Source: Umezawaea sp036375055 (lineage in GTDB: Bacteria > Actinomycetota > Actinomycetes > Mycobacteriales > Pseudonocardiaceae). Taken from it: a stretch of DNA of 64,000 nt. The stretch covers positions 1 to 64,000 of the forward strand of contig NZ_DASUSQ010000084.1 in the NCBI RefSeq assembly GCF_036375055.1, written 5' to 3'. The notes under the pieces were generated by a model. That model was given only the letters and a program-made list of their open reading frames with translations, was not told the origin of the DNA and ran no database searches. Positions 24,741-32,985 of this stretch are shown piece after piece (position 1 is the stretch's first letter; each line of letters opens with the position of its first letter). A program made the position numbers and the translations under genes.

Positions 24741-25877
24741 ATGACCCAGACCGCCGATCCGACCACGTTGATCGTGCCCGCCGACCTGAAGCCGTCCGAC
24801 GGCCGGTTCGGCTGCGGTCCGTCCAAGGTGCGTCCCGAGGCCTTGCAGGCCCTGGTGACCGAGGGTGCCGCGCTGCTCGGCACCTCGCACCGCCAGAAGC
24901 CGGTGAAGTCCCTGGTCGGCCAGGTCCGTTCCGGCCTGCGCGAACTGTTCTCGCTGCCCGAGGGCTACGAGGTCGTGCTCGGCAACGGCGGCACCACGGC
25001 GTTCTGGGACGCGGCCGCGTTCGGCCTGGTCCGCGAGCGGGCGCAGCACTTCACGAACGGCGAGTTCTCCTCGAAGTTCGCGAAGGTCACCAACGACGCC
25101 CCCTTCCTCGCCGACTCGCACGTGACGAAGGCCGAGCCGGGTTCCGCGCCGGAGATCTTCTACGAGGCGGGCACCGACCTCGTCGGCTGGGCGCAGAACG
25201 AGACCTCGACCGGTGTCGCGACCCCGGTGCGGCGTCCCGAGGGCTCCGACGGCGCGCTGATCGCGATCGACGCGACCTCCGCCGCGGGCGGCCTCGCGGT
25301 CGACGTGTCCGAAACGGACGTCTACTACTTCGCGCCGCAGAAGAACTTCGCCTCCGACGGCGGCCTGTGGATCGCGCTGATGAGCCCGGCTGCGCTGGAG
25401 CGGGTCGGCGAGATCGGCGCGTCCGGCCGCTGGGTGCCGGAGTTCCTGTCGCTGCCGACGGCGCTGGACAACTCCACCAAGGAGCAGACCTACAACACGC
25501 CGTCGCTGACGACGCTGTTCCTGCTGGCGAACCAGATCGACTGGATCAACGGCAACGGCGGCCTCTCCTGGGCGGCCGAGCGCACCGCGGATTCCGCGCG
25601 GCGCCTGTACTCCTGGGCCGAGAAGACCGCGTACACCACCCCGTACGTCGAAAACCCCGACCACCGCTCGAACGTGGTCGGCACGATCAACTTCACCGAT
25701 GAGGTCGACGCCGCCGTGGTGGCGAAGGTGTTGCGCGCCAACGGCATCGTCGACGTCGAGCCGTACCGCAAGCTCGGCAAGAACCAGCTCCGCGTCGCGA
25801 TGTTCTCGGCCATCGAGCCCGAGGACGTCACCACGCTGACGAAGGCCGTGGACTGGGTCGTCTCCCAGCTCGGCTGA
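24741..25877 (+). CDS. serC: Phosphoserine aminotransferase
   Basis: A 378-residue PLP enzyme that makes 3-phosphoserine from 3-phosphohydroxypyruvate and glutamate in serine biosynthesis. It has DGRFGCGPSKVRPEAL near the N terminus, GNGGTTAFWDAAAFGL (cofactor phosphate region near 80), GWAQNETSTGV (substrate region), AIDATSAAGGL, and the PLP-Lys in YYFAPQKNFASDGGLW near residue 200. ATG at 24741 follows CCGGAGGCG and gives the family-normal length; the upstream open frame is not conserved. It is monocistronic, with a strong terminator right after the stop. Confidence 0.96.
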   Translation: MTQTADPTTLIVPADLKPSDGRFGCGPSKVRPEALQALVTEGAALLGTSHRQKPVKSLVGQVRSGLRELFSLPEGYEVVLGNGGTTAFWDAAAFGLVRERAQHFTNGEFSSKFAKVTNDAPFLADSHVTKAEPGSAPEIFYEAGTDLVGWAQNETSTGVATPVRRPEGSDGALIAIDATSAAGGLAVDVSETDVYYFAPQKNFASDGGLWIALMSPAALERVGEIGASGRWVPEFLSLPTALDNSTKEQTYNTPSLTTLFLLANQIDWINGNGGLSWAAERTADSARRLYSWAEKTAYTTPYVENPDHRSNVVGTINFTDEVDAAVVAKVLRANGIVDVEPYRKLGKNQLRVAMFSAIEPEDVTTLTKAVDWVVSQLG

Positions 25878-25890
25878 CCCCGTGGACGAG

Positions 25891-25924
25891 AAGAGGGGGC
25901 CTCCCGCGCCGGAGGCCCCCTCTT
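25891..25924 (+). terminator. serC terminator
   Basis: A perfect 14-bp stem (AAGAGGGGGCCTCC at 25891-25904 with GGAGGCCCCCTCTT at 25911-25924) and a 6-base loop, 14 bases past the serC stop, followed by TCTCCTT. Confidence 0.9.
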
Positions 25925-25971
25925 CTCCTTGTGCGGTGGGGAGTCCGGAATCGTCGGCGTTGCGGTCGGGC

Positions 25972-26000
25972 AGGAGGGCTCTCCCCGCGAAAGCCCTCCT
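25972..26000 (-). terminator. Terminator of the MacB-like export operon
   Basis: AGGAGGGCT (25972-25980) and AGCCCTCCT (25992-26000) form a 9-bp stem 12 bases past the permease stop on the minus strand. Confidence 0.8.
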
Positions 26001-26011
26001 ACCCGGACCGA

Positions 26012-27196
26012 CTACGCGAGCGCCTCCGTCGGTGACAGCCTGGCGGCCCGCACCGCCGGGTACGCCCCGGCGATGGCTCCCACCAGCATCGACACCGCGA
26101 CCCCGCCGAGCACCGCAGGCAGCGGGATCTCGGCAGGCCACCCCTGGCTCACCGAGTACCCTGCGGTGACCGCCACCCCGATCAGCACTCCCGCCAGGCC
26201 CCCGAGCCCGGACAGCAGCACCGATTCGGCGAGGAACTGCCCGCGCACCTGTCGCCGCGTCGCCCCGAGCGCGCGGCGCAGGCCGATCTCCCTGCGCCTC
26301 TCCAGCACGGAGATGACCATGGTGTTGGCGACGCCCACCCCTCCTACCAGCAGCGCGACCCCGCCCAGTCCGAGGAACAGGCCGCTGTAGGCGTTCTCGG
26401 TGAGCTGCTTCGCGGCCAGCGCGTCCGACGGGCGGGCCACCTTGACCTCGTTGGGCTGTCGGGGGTTCAGCGTCGGGCCGAGCACGGTGCGGACGTCCTC
26501 GACGGCGTTCTCCTCGGCCCGCACGTACACCGTGCCGGGGTGGCCGTCGAAGCCCAGCCGCTCGACGGCGACGTCCCAGCCGACCAGCACCGACCGCTCG
26601 ATCTCCGGTGCCAGCGGCATGGGGTCGAGGATGCCCGCGACGGTGAACCACTGGCCGTCGATCCACACCTGGCCGCCCAGCCCGGTGATGCCGAGCCTGG
26701 TGGCCGCGACCGAGCCGAGCACGACGGACGGGAAGGTCGAGCCGTCGACGAACCGGCCGTCGCGGACGCGCCCGCCGATGGTGCCCAGCAGGTTGGGCGT
26801 CGCGGCGAGCACGGCCAGGCCGGACGTCTCGTCCTCGGGCACGTGGTCGTTGCGCCGCACGGTCTTCCCGGTCTTGCCGATGCCGCTGGCGGACTGGACG
26901 GGCTCGATGCGCTCGGCCATCCCCACCGCCGTGGTCGGGAGTTTCGCCGCGTCGCCGCCGAACGTCTGGCCCGGTTCGGCGCGCAGCAGGTTCGTGCCCA
27001 GCGTGGCGAGCTGGTCGCTCAACGCCCTGGCGCTCGACGCCGGGATGCCGATGACCGCGACGACCGCCGCGATGCCGATCGCGATGCCGAGCGCGGACAG
27101 CACGGCCCGCATCGGCTTGGTGCGCATGCCGTGCGCGCCGAGGCGGCCGACGTCGCGCGGCCCGAGCCTGGTCGGCGGGGGCAGGGTGGTGGTCAC
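26012..27196 (-). CDS. MacB/FtsX-type ABC transporter permease
   Basis: A 394-residue permease of the MacB/FtsX mechanotransmission group: TM1 near residue 33 (MRAVLSALGIAIGIAAVVAV), a large extracytoplasmic domain (residues about 60-260), then three C-terminal helices with VANTMVISVLERRREIGLRRALGATRRQVRGQFLAESVLL (in part: ERRREIGLRRALGATRRQV), the typical cytoplasmic loop. It works with the ATPase and periplasm-side adaptor to move lipoproteins, peptides or drugs across the envelope. GTG start at 27196 overlaps the ATPase stop. Last gene of a four-gene operon. Confidence 0.93.
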   Translation of the reverse strand: MTTTLPPPTRLGPRDVGRLGAHGMRTKPMRAVLSALGIAIGIAAVVAVIGIPASSARALSDQLATLGTNLLRAEPGQTFGGDAAKLPTTAVGMAERIEPVQSASGIGKTGKTVRRNDHVPEDETSGLAVLAATPNLLGTIGGRVRDGRFVDGSTFPSVVLGSVAATRLGITGLGGQVWIDGQWFTVAGILDPMPLAPEIERSVLVGWDVAVERLGFDGHPGTVYVRAEENAVEDVRTVLGPTLNPRQPNEVKVARPSDALAAKQLTENAYSGLFLGLGGVALLVGGVGVANTMVISVLERRREIGLRRALGATRRQVRGQFLAESVLLSGLGGLAGVLIGVAVTAGYSVSQGWPAEIPLPAVLGGVAVSMLVGAIAGAYPAVRAARLSPTEALA

Positions 27197-27873
27197 ACGA
27201 CCACCCCCGTGTCCAGTTGCAGCGCGCCGTCGAGCATCTCGACCCGGCGGGGCGCGTGCGCGGCGATCTCCCGATCGTGCGTGATGATCACGATCGTCGT
27301 GCCGTCGGCGTTCAGCTCGCCGAGCAGGTCGAGCACCCCGACGCCGTTGCGGCTGTCCAGGTTCCCGGTCGGCTCGTCGGCGAGCAGGATCGACGGCCGG
27401 TTCACCACGGCCCGCGCGATGGCGACGCGCTGGCGCTCCCCGCCGGACATCTCGCTCGGCAGGTGCCAGGCACGGTGCGACAGGCCGACCCGGTCGAGCG
27501 CCTCCAGGGCCATCGGCCGCCGCTCGCGGTGCGCGACCCCGGCGTACAGCAGCCCGGACGCCACGTTGTCCACGGCGGGCAGCCCCTCGGTGAGGAAGAA
27601 CTGCTGGAACACGAACCCGATCCACCGCGACCGCAGCGCCGACAGCGTGCGGTCGGGCATCACCGCGGCGTCGTGGCCGCGCACCAGGACGTGCCCGGTG
27701 GTGGGCCGGTCCAGCGTGCCCATCAGCTGGAGCAGGGTGGACTTGCCCGACCCGGACGGGCCGACGATGGCCAGCATCTCGCCGTCGCGAACGCTCAGCG
27801 ACACCTCGCGCAGCGCCCGGACGCCGCCGGGGTACGTGCGGCCCGCCCGGCGCACGTCCAGGACGGGCGTCAC
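27193..27873 (-). CDS. MacB/LolD-type ABC transporter ATP-binding protein
   Basis: A 226-residue ATPase of the LolD/MacB group. Walker A GPSGSGKSTLLQLMGTLDRP near residue 38, Q-loop in IGFVFQQFFLTEGLPAVDNV, signature MSGGERQRVAIARAVVNRP, Walker B SILLADEPTGNLDS and H-loop in TIVIITHDREIAAHA are all intact. It energises the permease encoded next. GTG start at 27873 overlaps the adaptor stop by four bases and the end overlaps the permease start by four bases, so the three proteins are made in step. Confidence 0.95.
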   Translation of the reverse strand: MTPVLDVRRAGRTYPGGVRALREVSLSVRDGEMLAIVGPSGSGKSTLLQLMGTLDRPTTGHVLVRGHDAAVMPDRTLSALRSRWIGFVFQQFFLTEGLPAVDNVASGLLYAGVAHRERRPMALEALDRVGLSHRAWHLPSEMSGGERQRVAIARAVVNRPSILLADEPTGNLDSRNGVGVLDLLGELNADGTTIVIITHDREIAAHAPRRVEMLDGALQLDTGVVV

Positions 27874-28952
27874 GAGGTCGTCACCACCTTCAGGCCTTCG
27901 GTGAGGCCCTCGCCGCTGACCTCGACCTCGCCCCTGGCGAACAGGCCGGTCTTCACCGGGATCAGGGTGCGGTCGCTCGCGGACTCGACGGCGTAGCCGC
28001 CCTCGGCGAGCGCCAGCAGCGCGCCGACCGGCACGACCAGCACGCCCTCCCTCTTGCCGGTGGTGAACTCGACGCTCACGGAGACCGCGTCCAGCCCGCC
28101 GGCGGCGGCCGGGTCGTCCAGGGTGATGGTGACGGTGGACTTGGCCTGGCCGTTGCCCTGGTCGCCCTCGGTCGGCTTGCTGGTGGAGGCGGTGGTGCCG
28201 GTGGTGGTGCCACCGCCGGTGATCGTCAGCCCGACCTTCTCGCCGACCTTCGCGATCCGCAGCTTCGACGAGTCGAGCTGCACGGTGACGACGCGGGTCG
28301 TGGCGGTGACCTTCATCAGGTCGCCGGTGCTGGGGGCGCCGAGCTGCGCGGTCACGGAGGAGACCCGGATCGGGCCGGGCTGGACGACGACGTCGCCCAC
28401 GCCGAGCGCACCGGTCTGCTCCAGGCCGAGCGACTTCTGCCACTTCTTGATCGCGGCGGCGGTCCAGACCGTGAACCGCTCGTCCGGCTCGCCGAAGTCG
28501 GCGAACCCCAGCTCCTCCAGGTTCTCCTCGACGATCTTCACGTCCGGTCCGCTGGTGGTGCCGTCGGCCAGGTCCCGGTAGAGCGGCAGGGAGCCGTAGA
28601 ACAGCGGCACCGGCTTGGCGTCCACCGAGTACGCGGTCTGGCCGCGCTCGACCACCGCGCCCACGTCCGGCAGCCCGGTCACGGTGCCCGGCTTGCGGCC
28701 CGCGAGCGGGCGCTCGGCGCCGTGGGCGAGCACGCCGGTGACCGTCTGCCGGTCGGCGAGGTCGCCCTTGCGGACCTCGGCGGTCTCCGGGGCCTCCGCC
28801 TTCGGCGGGGCGGCGTTGGCGGTGTTCGCCGCGATCCTGGTCAGCACGACCACCGACCCGGTGCCCAGCACGGCCACGGCGACGAGCACCACGACCAGCC
28901 AACGACCCCGTCTGCGCCTCCGCGGTGCGGTCGGCCCGGCCGGGTCAGCCAT
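27870..28952 (-). CDS. HlyD/MacA-like adaptor with peptidoglycan-binding domain
   Basis: A 360-residue membrane-anchored adaptor. After RRRRRG there is one transmembrane helix (about residues 18-40), then an extracellular beta-rich domain (TAEVRKGDLADRQTVTGVLA, typical of the RND/MacA family membrane-proximal strand), a peptidoglycan-binding type 1 segment (VKIVEENLEELGFADFG to AAIKKWQKSLGLEQTGAL, near residues 135-190) and a second beta-barrel portion. Such proteins accompany MacB-like exporters in Gram-positive actinomycetes. ATG at 28952; it overlaps the upstream lipoprotein gene by eight bases. Confidence 0.9.
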   Translation of the reverse strand: MADPAGPTAPRRRRRGRWLVVVLVAVAVLGTGSVVVLTRIAANTANAAPPKAEAPETAEVRKGDLADRQTVTGVLAHGAERPLAGRKPGTVTGLPDVGAVVERGQTAYSVDAKPVPLFYGSLPLYRDLADGTTSGPDVKIVEENLEELGFADFGEPDERFTVWTAAAIKKWQKSLGLEQTGALGVGDVVVQPGPIRVSSVTAQLGAPSTGDLMKVTATTRVVTVQLDSSKLRIAKVGEKVGLTITGGGTTTGTTASTSKPTEGDQGNGQAKSTVTITLDDPAAAGGLDAVSVSVEFTTGKREGVLVVPVGALLALAEGGYAVESASDRTLIPVKTGLFARGEVEVSGEGLTEGLKVVTTS

Positions 28953-29496
28953 TCCCCGGAACCGCCGGGACCGCGACCATGCCGCCCTCGCCCATGCCGC
29001 AGGCCTTCACGGCCTCCTCGAACTTCTCGGTGTCGTCACCGAAGTCGAGGGTGCGGCCCTCGCCGCCGCCGCCGGTGAAGTCCGGGTCCGGCATGTCGAT
29101 GCCGTGCTCGCGCATGCACTTGGCCTGCTCGCGCATCTTGTCCTTCTCCTCCTGGCTCGGCTCCTTGTACTCGCCGCCGTTCGGGAGGAACTCCTTGCAC
29201 GCCTCGTGGGCCTTGTTCATGGCCTCCACGTCCCCCTCGGCGGGCGCCGCTGCCACGATCCCGCCGCCCTGGGGGTCCGGCATGTCGACGCCGTTCTCCC
29301 TCATGCACTTGGCGAACTCGCGGATCTTGTCCTCGTCCGCCGGGTCGAGGTTGGCGCCCTTCGGCTGTTCCCCGCTCGACGACGGGGCACCGGAGTTCAC
29401 CGACGCGACCCTGCTGCCGCCGTCACCGCTCCCGCATCCCGTGACCAGCGCGAACAGCACGGGCACCAGCAGGCCTGCGGCCAACTTCACCTTCAT
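28945..29496 (-). CDS. Secreted lipoprotein with duplicated CMRE-G-DMPDP motif
   Basis: A 183-residue predicted lipoprotein. A signal peptide with lipobox ALVTGC (Cys near residue 21) is followed by a Ser/Gly linker. The mature part contains a duplicated motif: KCMRENGVDMPDP near residue 63 and KCMREHGIDMPDPDF near residue 123, each followed by an acidic helix and a further Cys (HEACKEFL, VKACGMG), so two Cys-containing repeats are likely disulfide-linked. I know similar actinobacterial secreted proteins but no function. It is the first gene of the MacB-like operon and divergent from an OmpR-type two-component system, suggesting a substrate, sensor or accessory part of the exporter. Confidence 0.85.
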   Translation of the reverse strand: MKVKLAAGLLVPVLFALVTGCGSGDGGSRVASVNSGAPSSSGEQPKGANLDPADEDKIREFAKCMRENGVDMPDPQGGGIVAAAPAEGDVEAMNKAHEACKEFLPNGGEYKEPSQEEKDKMREQAKCMREHGIDMPDPDFTGGGGEGRTLDFGDDTEKFEEAVKACGMGEGGMVAVPAVPGNG

Positions 29497-29585
29497 GCGT
29501 TCCTCCTCGTGGTGGTCGGCGGGGCCGTTCCCCGATCTCGGCCCCGCCGCGGTTGAAGTTCTACGGAGAGGGGGATTTCGGGGCG

Positions 29586-29613
29586 TTAAGCGAAGTGCCT
29601 TATCCAGCGCTTA
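29586..29613. promoter_or_regulatory. TAAGCG/CGCTTA inverted repeat between lipoprotein and regulator genes
   Basis: TTAAGCG (29586-29592) and CGCTTA (29608-29613) form an inverted repeat with 15 bases between, 26 bases before the response-regulator ATG in the 142-base divergent spacer. It is the most likely binding site for the OmpR-type regulator encoded beside it. Confidence 0.4.
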
Positions 29614-29638
29614 TGCCCCTTTCCGCGACACTGGGCCC

Positions 29639-30298
29639 ATGCGCGTGCTGGTGGTCGAGGACGAACGTCTGCTCGCGGACTCGATCGCCGAGGGGTTGCG
29701 CAGGCTCTCCATGGCGGTCGACGTCTGCTACGACGGCGGGGAGGCGCTGGAACGCGTCGGCGTGCACGACTACGACGTGGTCGTGCTGGACCGCGACCTG
29801 CCGGTCGTGCACGGCGACCGGGTGTGCGAGGCGGTGCTGGCGGCGGGCGGCGAGGCGCGGGTGCTGATGCTCACCGCGGCGGCCGAGGTGGACGACCGGG
29901 TCGCGGGTCTCGGTGTCGGCGCCGACGACTACCTGACCAAGCCGTTCGCGTTCGCCGAGCTGGTGGCGCGGGTGCGGGCGCTCGCCCGCCGGGCCCGGCC
30001 CGCGCTGCCGCCCGTCCTGGAGCGCGCGGGGGTCGTCCTGGACCTGCCCCGCCACCAGGTGTCGCGCGACGGCCGGTTCGTGGCGCTGTCCCCGAAGGAG
30101 TTCGCCGTGCTGGAGGTGCTGATGCGGGCGGAGGGAGCGGTGGTGAGCCCGGAGTCGCTGCTGGAGAAGGCCTGGGACGAGCACGCCGACCCGTTCACCA
30201 ACGCGGTCCGGGTGGCGATGATGACGCTGCGCCGCAAGCTCGGGACGCCCCAGGTGATCGAGACGGTGCCCGGCGCGGGCTACCGGTTCACGTCGTGA
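29639..30298 (+). CDS. OmpR/PhoB-family response regulator
   Basis: A 219-residue response regulator. The receiver begins MRVLVVEDERLLADSIAEGL, with phospho-acceptor Asp in DVVVLDRDLPVVHGDRV near residue 51 and Lys in DYLTKPFAFAELVARV near 101. The C-terminal winged helix (Trans_reg_C) has LSPKEFAVLEVLMRAEGAVV and ends VIETVPGAGYRFTS. ATG at 29639 gives the standard N terminus. The stop overlaps the kinase start (GTGA). Divergent from the MacB-like operon, which it probably regulates. Confidence 0.96.
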   Translation: MRVLVVEDERLLADSIAEGLRRLSMAVDVCYDGGEALERVGVHDYDVVVLDRDLPVVHGDRVCEAVLAAGGEARVLMLTAAAEVDDRVAGLGVGADDYLTKPFAFAELVARVRALARRARPALPPVLERAGVVLDLPRHQVSRDGRFVALSPKEFAVLEVLMRAEGAVVSPESLLEKAWDEHADPFTNAVRVAMMTLRRKLGTPQVIETVPGAGYRFTS

Positions 30299-31476
30299 GG
30301 GAGCTGCGGCTGTCGGTCCGCACCCGGCTCACGGCCTGGTACGGCGGTCTGTTCGCGCTGGCGGGCTCGGCGCTGCTGCTCACCAACTACCTGCTGGTCG
30401 CCGCGACACTGCCGGACCCGGACAACTTCCTCGCCGTGCGCGCGGCCGAGGCGCTGCCCGGCTACCCCGTCGGCGGGCCCACCTACCCCGAGCGGACGGA
30501 CACGTCGACCGCGCTCACCACGGTCGAGGACTACCGCGAGTCGGCGCTCAGCACCCTGCTGGTGCAGTCGGCCGTCGCGCTGGTGATCACGGTCGTGCTC
30601 GCGGTCTGGCTGGGCTGGCTCATGGCGAGCCGGGTGCTCCAGCCGCTGCACTCGATCACCAACACGGCCCACCAGCTCGGGGCGGACAACCTGGGCAGGC
30701 GGATCAACCACGAGGGCCCGGACGACGAGCTGAAGGACCTCGCCGACACGTTCGACGGGATGCTGGACCGGCTCGCGGGGGCGTTCGACAGCCAGAAGCG
30801 GTTCGTCGCGAACGCCTCGCACGAGCTGCGCACACCGCTCGCCGTGCAGCGGACGCTGATCGAGGTCGCGATGGGCGCGCCGGACGCCCCGCCGGAGCTG
30901 ACGCGGCTCGGCACGCACCTGCTCGGCACGAACGAGCGGAGCGAGAGGCTCATCGACGGGCTGCTGCTGCTCGCGCGGAGCGACCGGGGACTGAGCAGCC
31001 GGGAGCCGGTTCGGCTGCACGAAGTCGTGGCGGACGTGGTCGCGACCTGTGCCGAGCCGGCCAGTTCACGCCACGTGCGGGTGCTCGTCTCGTCGGCCCG
31101 GCGGGTCGTCACCGGCGACCCGGTGCTGCTCTCGCACCTCGTGTCGAACCTCGTCCGCAACGCGATCCTCTACAACAAACCGGGCGGCACGGTGCGCGTC
31201 GAGATCGGCTCCGAACCCGCGTTGCGGGTGGTCAACACGGGTGAACCGATCCCGGCCGAGGTGGTCCCCGGCCTGTTCGAACCCTTTCGGCGGTACCGGA
31301 CCGAGCGGTTGGCCGCTGAGGGGACGGGACTGGGCCTCTCGCTCGTCCGGTCCATCGCCGCAGCCCACGACGGGTCCGTCACGGCAAGGCCCAACTCGGG
31401 CGGAGGGCTGCTCCTGGAGGTGAACCTTCCGGTAACGGACGTGCGCGTACCACCGATCTACGGCAAGATCGGGTGA
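30295..31476 (+). CDS. Sensor histidine kinase (HisKA type, HAMP)
   Basis: A 393-residue membrane histidine kinase. TM1 is near residues 12-36, a short extracytoplasmic loop of about 60 residues follows, then TM2 near 92-115, a HAMP domain (SRVLQPLHSITNTAHQLG), HisKA with RFVANASHELRTPLAVQRTL (phospho-His, near 180) and HATPase with LVRNAILYNKPGG (N box) and TGLGLSLVRSIAAAHDG (G2 box). It partners the response regulator encoded upstream. GTG start at 30295. A hairpin terminator follows. Confidence 0.95.
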   Translation: MRELRLSVRTRLTAWYGGLFALAGSALLLTNYLLVAATLPDPDNFLAVRAAEALPGYPVGGPTYPERTDTSTALTTVEDYRESALSTLLVQSAVALVITVVLAVWLGWLMASRVLQPLHSITNTAHQLGADNLGRRINHEGPDDELKDLADTFDGMLDRLAGAFDSQKRFVANASHELRTPLAVQRTLIEVAMGAPDAPPELTRLGTHLLGTNERSERLIDGLLLLARSDRGLSSREPVRLHEVVADVVATCAEPASSRHVRVLVSSARRVVTGDPVLLSHLVSNLVRNAILYNKPGGTVRVEIGSEPALRVVNTGEPIPAEVVPGLFEPFRRYRTERLAAEGTGLGLSLVRSIAAAHDGSVTARPNSGGGLLLEVNLPVTDVRVPPIYGKIG

Positions 31477-31493
31477 AGTAGACCCATGGGCAC

Positions 31494-31523
31494 GGCGAGT
31501 CTCCCTCGTCAAGGAGGCTCGCC
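31494..31523 (+). terminator. Terminator after the OmpR-type two-component genes
   Basis: GGCGAG (31494-31499) pairs with CTCGCC (31518-31523) and a nested CTCC/GGAG pair extends the stem; a T-rich stretch (GGTTTAACGTCTTTGCTT) follows. Confidence 0.75.
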
Positions 31524-31572
31524 GGTTTAACGTCTTTGCTTGGCGAGGTGGAACAAAATAGGGGAGGCCAGG

Positions 31573-32448
31573 ATGCGAGCGCTGCGAGTCATCGGGCTCG
31601 ACGAAGACGGCAAGTCCGTCATCTGCGAGGACCCGTCCGGCGGCGAGCGCTTTCTGCTTCCCGCTGACGAGCGCCTCAGGGCCGCCGCGCGCGGCGACCT
31701 GACCCGGCTCGGGCAGATCCAGATCGAGGTCGAGAGCCAGATGCGTCCTCGGGAGATCCAGGCCCGCATCCGCGCGGGCGAGTCGGTCGAGCAGGTGGCC
31801 GCCGCGTCCGGTCTGCCGTCGCACCGCGTCGAGCGGTACGCCTACCCCGTGCTGCTGGAGCGCTCCCGCACCGCTGACCTGGCACAGCGCGCCCACCCCG
31901 TCCGCGAGGACGGTCCGGACGTGCAGACGCTCGGCGAGGTCGTCGCGCACTCCTTCGGGCTGCGCGGCCAGGACTACACCGACGTCGGCTGGGACTCGTG
32001 GCGGGGCGAGGACGGCAAGTGGGTCGTGCAGATGCACTGGACCGCGGGCCGTTCGGACAACATCGCGCACTGGGCCTTCCACCCCGGCGCGCACGGCGGC
32101 ACGGTCACCGCGCTCGACGAGGCGGCCGTGGACCTCATGGACCCGAACCCGAACCGAACCCTGCGGACCGTTCGCCCGGTGACGCAACTGGCCAGGCAGG
32201 CGCTGGAAGCCCAGCCCGCGAGGGAGGAGGTGGAGCCGGAGATCCTCGCGAAGGAGGAGCCCGCTCCGGCTCCGGTGGTGCCCGAGCAGCCTGTCGCGGA
32301 GCCCGAGCCGGTGGTCGAGGCTCCGGCCGCCGAGGTGCCCGTTGCTCCTCCGGTGCGGAAGGAACCGCCGAAGAGGGGCAAGAAGACGCATCCCATCGTG
32401 CCGTCGTGGGAGGACGTGCTGTTGGGAGTTCGGTCGCATCGCGGCTGA
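31573..32448 (+). CDS. sepH: Cell division protein SepH (DUF3071)
   Basis: A 291-residue SepH homologue, an actinobacterial protein that binds FtsZ and promotes its assembly during septation. The conserved N-terminal DUF3071 domain is plain: MRALRVIGLDEDGKSVICED, PADERLRAAARGDLTRLGQI, MRPREIQARIRAGESVEQVA with a helix-turn-helix-like segment, and HRVERYAYPVLLERSRTADL, then GWDSWRGEDGKWVVQMHW. The C terminus is an acidic, Pro/Val/Glu-rich linker ending in the short conserved basic segment KKTHPIVPSWEDVLLGVRS. Start ATG at 31573 follows GGGGAGG; 11 extra residues upstream are not conserved. Slightly shorter than Streptomyces SepH because of the linker. Confidence 0.93.
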   Translation: MRALRVIGLDEDGKSVICEDPSGGERFLLPADERLRAAARGDLTRLGQIQIEVESQMRPREIQARIRAGESVEQVAAASGLPSHRVERYAYPVLLERSRTADLAQRAHPVREDGPDVQTLGEVVAHSFGLRGQDYTDVGWDSWRGEDGKWVVQMHWTAGRSDNIAHWAFHPGAHGGTVTALDEAAVDLMDPNPNRTLRTVRPVTQLARQALEAQPAREEVEPEILAKEEPAPAPVVPEQPVAEPEPVVEAPAAEVPVAPPVRKEPPKRGKKTHPIVPSWEDVLLGVRSHRG

Positions 32449-32565
32449 GTTCGACGTGGGGAGCGGCCCGCTGCCGGGGTTCCGGTGGCGGGCCGTTTCG
32501 TTTTCGGAGGTCTGGCCGGTTCGTTTTCGGAGGTCCGGCCGGTTCGCTTGAGGTGGTCGGGTGTT

Positions 32566-32680
32566 CGGCCGATGTGACTTGGGGACCCCTCATCCGAGCC
32601 TTTGATCGGGACAAACGGCAGCCCCGAAAGCCTGCCCGATCATCAATTTCAAGGCTCAAATCCCCAAGTAAAATCGACCG
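32566..32680. repeat. Dispersed palindromic element, copy A
   Basis: A 115-base unit bounded by imperfect terminal inverted repeats (CGGCCGATGTGACTTGGGG at the left, CCCCAAGTAAAATCGACCG at the right). The interior from about 32622 to 32657 is identical over 36 bases to copy C at 58240-58355. The right end has decayed (AAGTAAAATCG in place of AAGTCACATCG). Confidence 0.8.
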
Positions 32681-32778
32681 CTTCGCGTCCAGCACGTGAC
32701 GACAAGTCGGTCAATCAACCACAGAGCCAGGGTATCTACCTGGGCGAAGTCGCCTGCTTTTTCCGTCAGCACGCAAGC

Positions 32779-32896
32779 GTGGTCGATGTGACTTGGGGGA
32801 TTTGCCCCTTAAAATTTGTCGGGCCAAGGGCTTCCCACCTGCCCCTTTTGGCCCGACGAAGGGGCAAATCAAGGGGCCCCAAGTCACATCGACCAC
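32779..32896. repeat. Dispersed palindromic element, copy B
   Basis: A 118-base unit with near-perfect terminal inverted repeats (GTGGTCGATGTGACTTGGGG and CCCCAAGTCACATCGACCAC). The interior is different from copies A and C but is itself palindromic: GATTTGCCCCTT pairs with AAGGGGCAAATC and GTCGGGCCAA with TTGGCCCGAC. The whole unit can fold as one long hairpin. Confidence 0.8.
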
Positions 32897-32985
32897 ACCC
32901 CCGCACCAAGCCCTCGCACCAAGCCCCCACCCCAGGCCTCCGAGACCCACGTTTAACTCATCACCCATCCGGGTAAGCAAATCCC

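Larger units (their letters stand above)
32449..32985. other. 537-base intergenic region with two palindromic elements
   Basis: After sepH there is a 31-base direct-repeat-like stretch (two copies of GGCCGGTTCGTTTTCGGAGG or close to it, 32500-32545), then the two hairpin elements at 32566-32680 and 32779-32896. Between the elements (32681-32778) I see nothing recognisable. Short open frames here are set by the repeats and are not supported as genes. Confidence 0.6.

Noticed and set aside
32602..32976. Short open frames across elements A and B
   Set aside because: They follow the hairpin repeats, have no ribosome-binding site and no protein-like composition.
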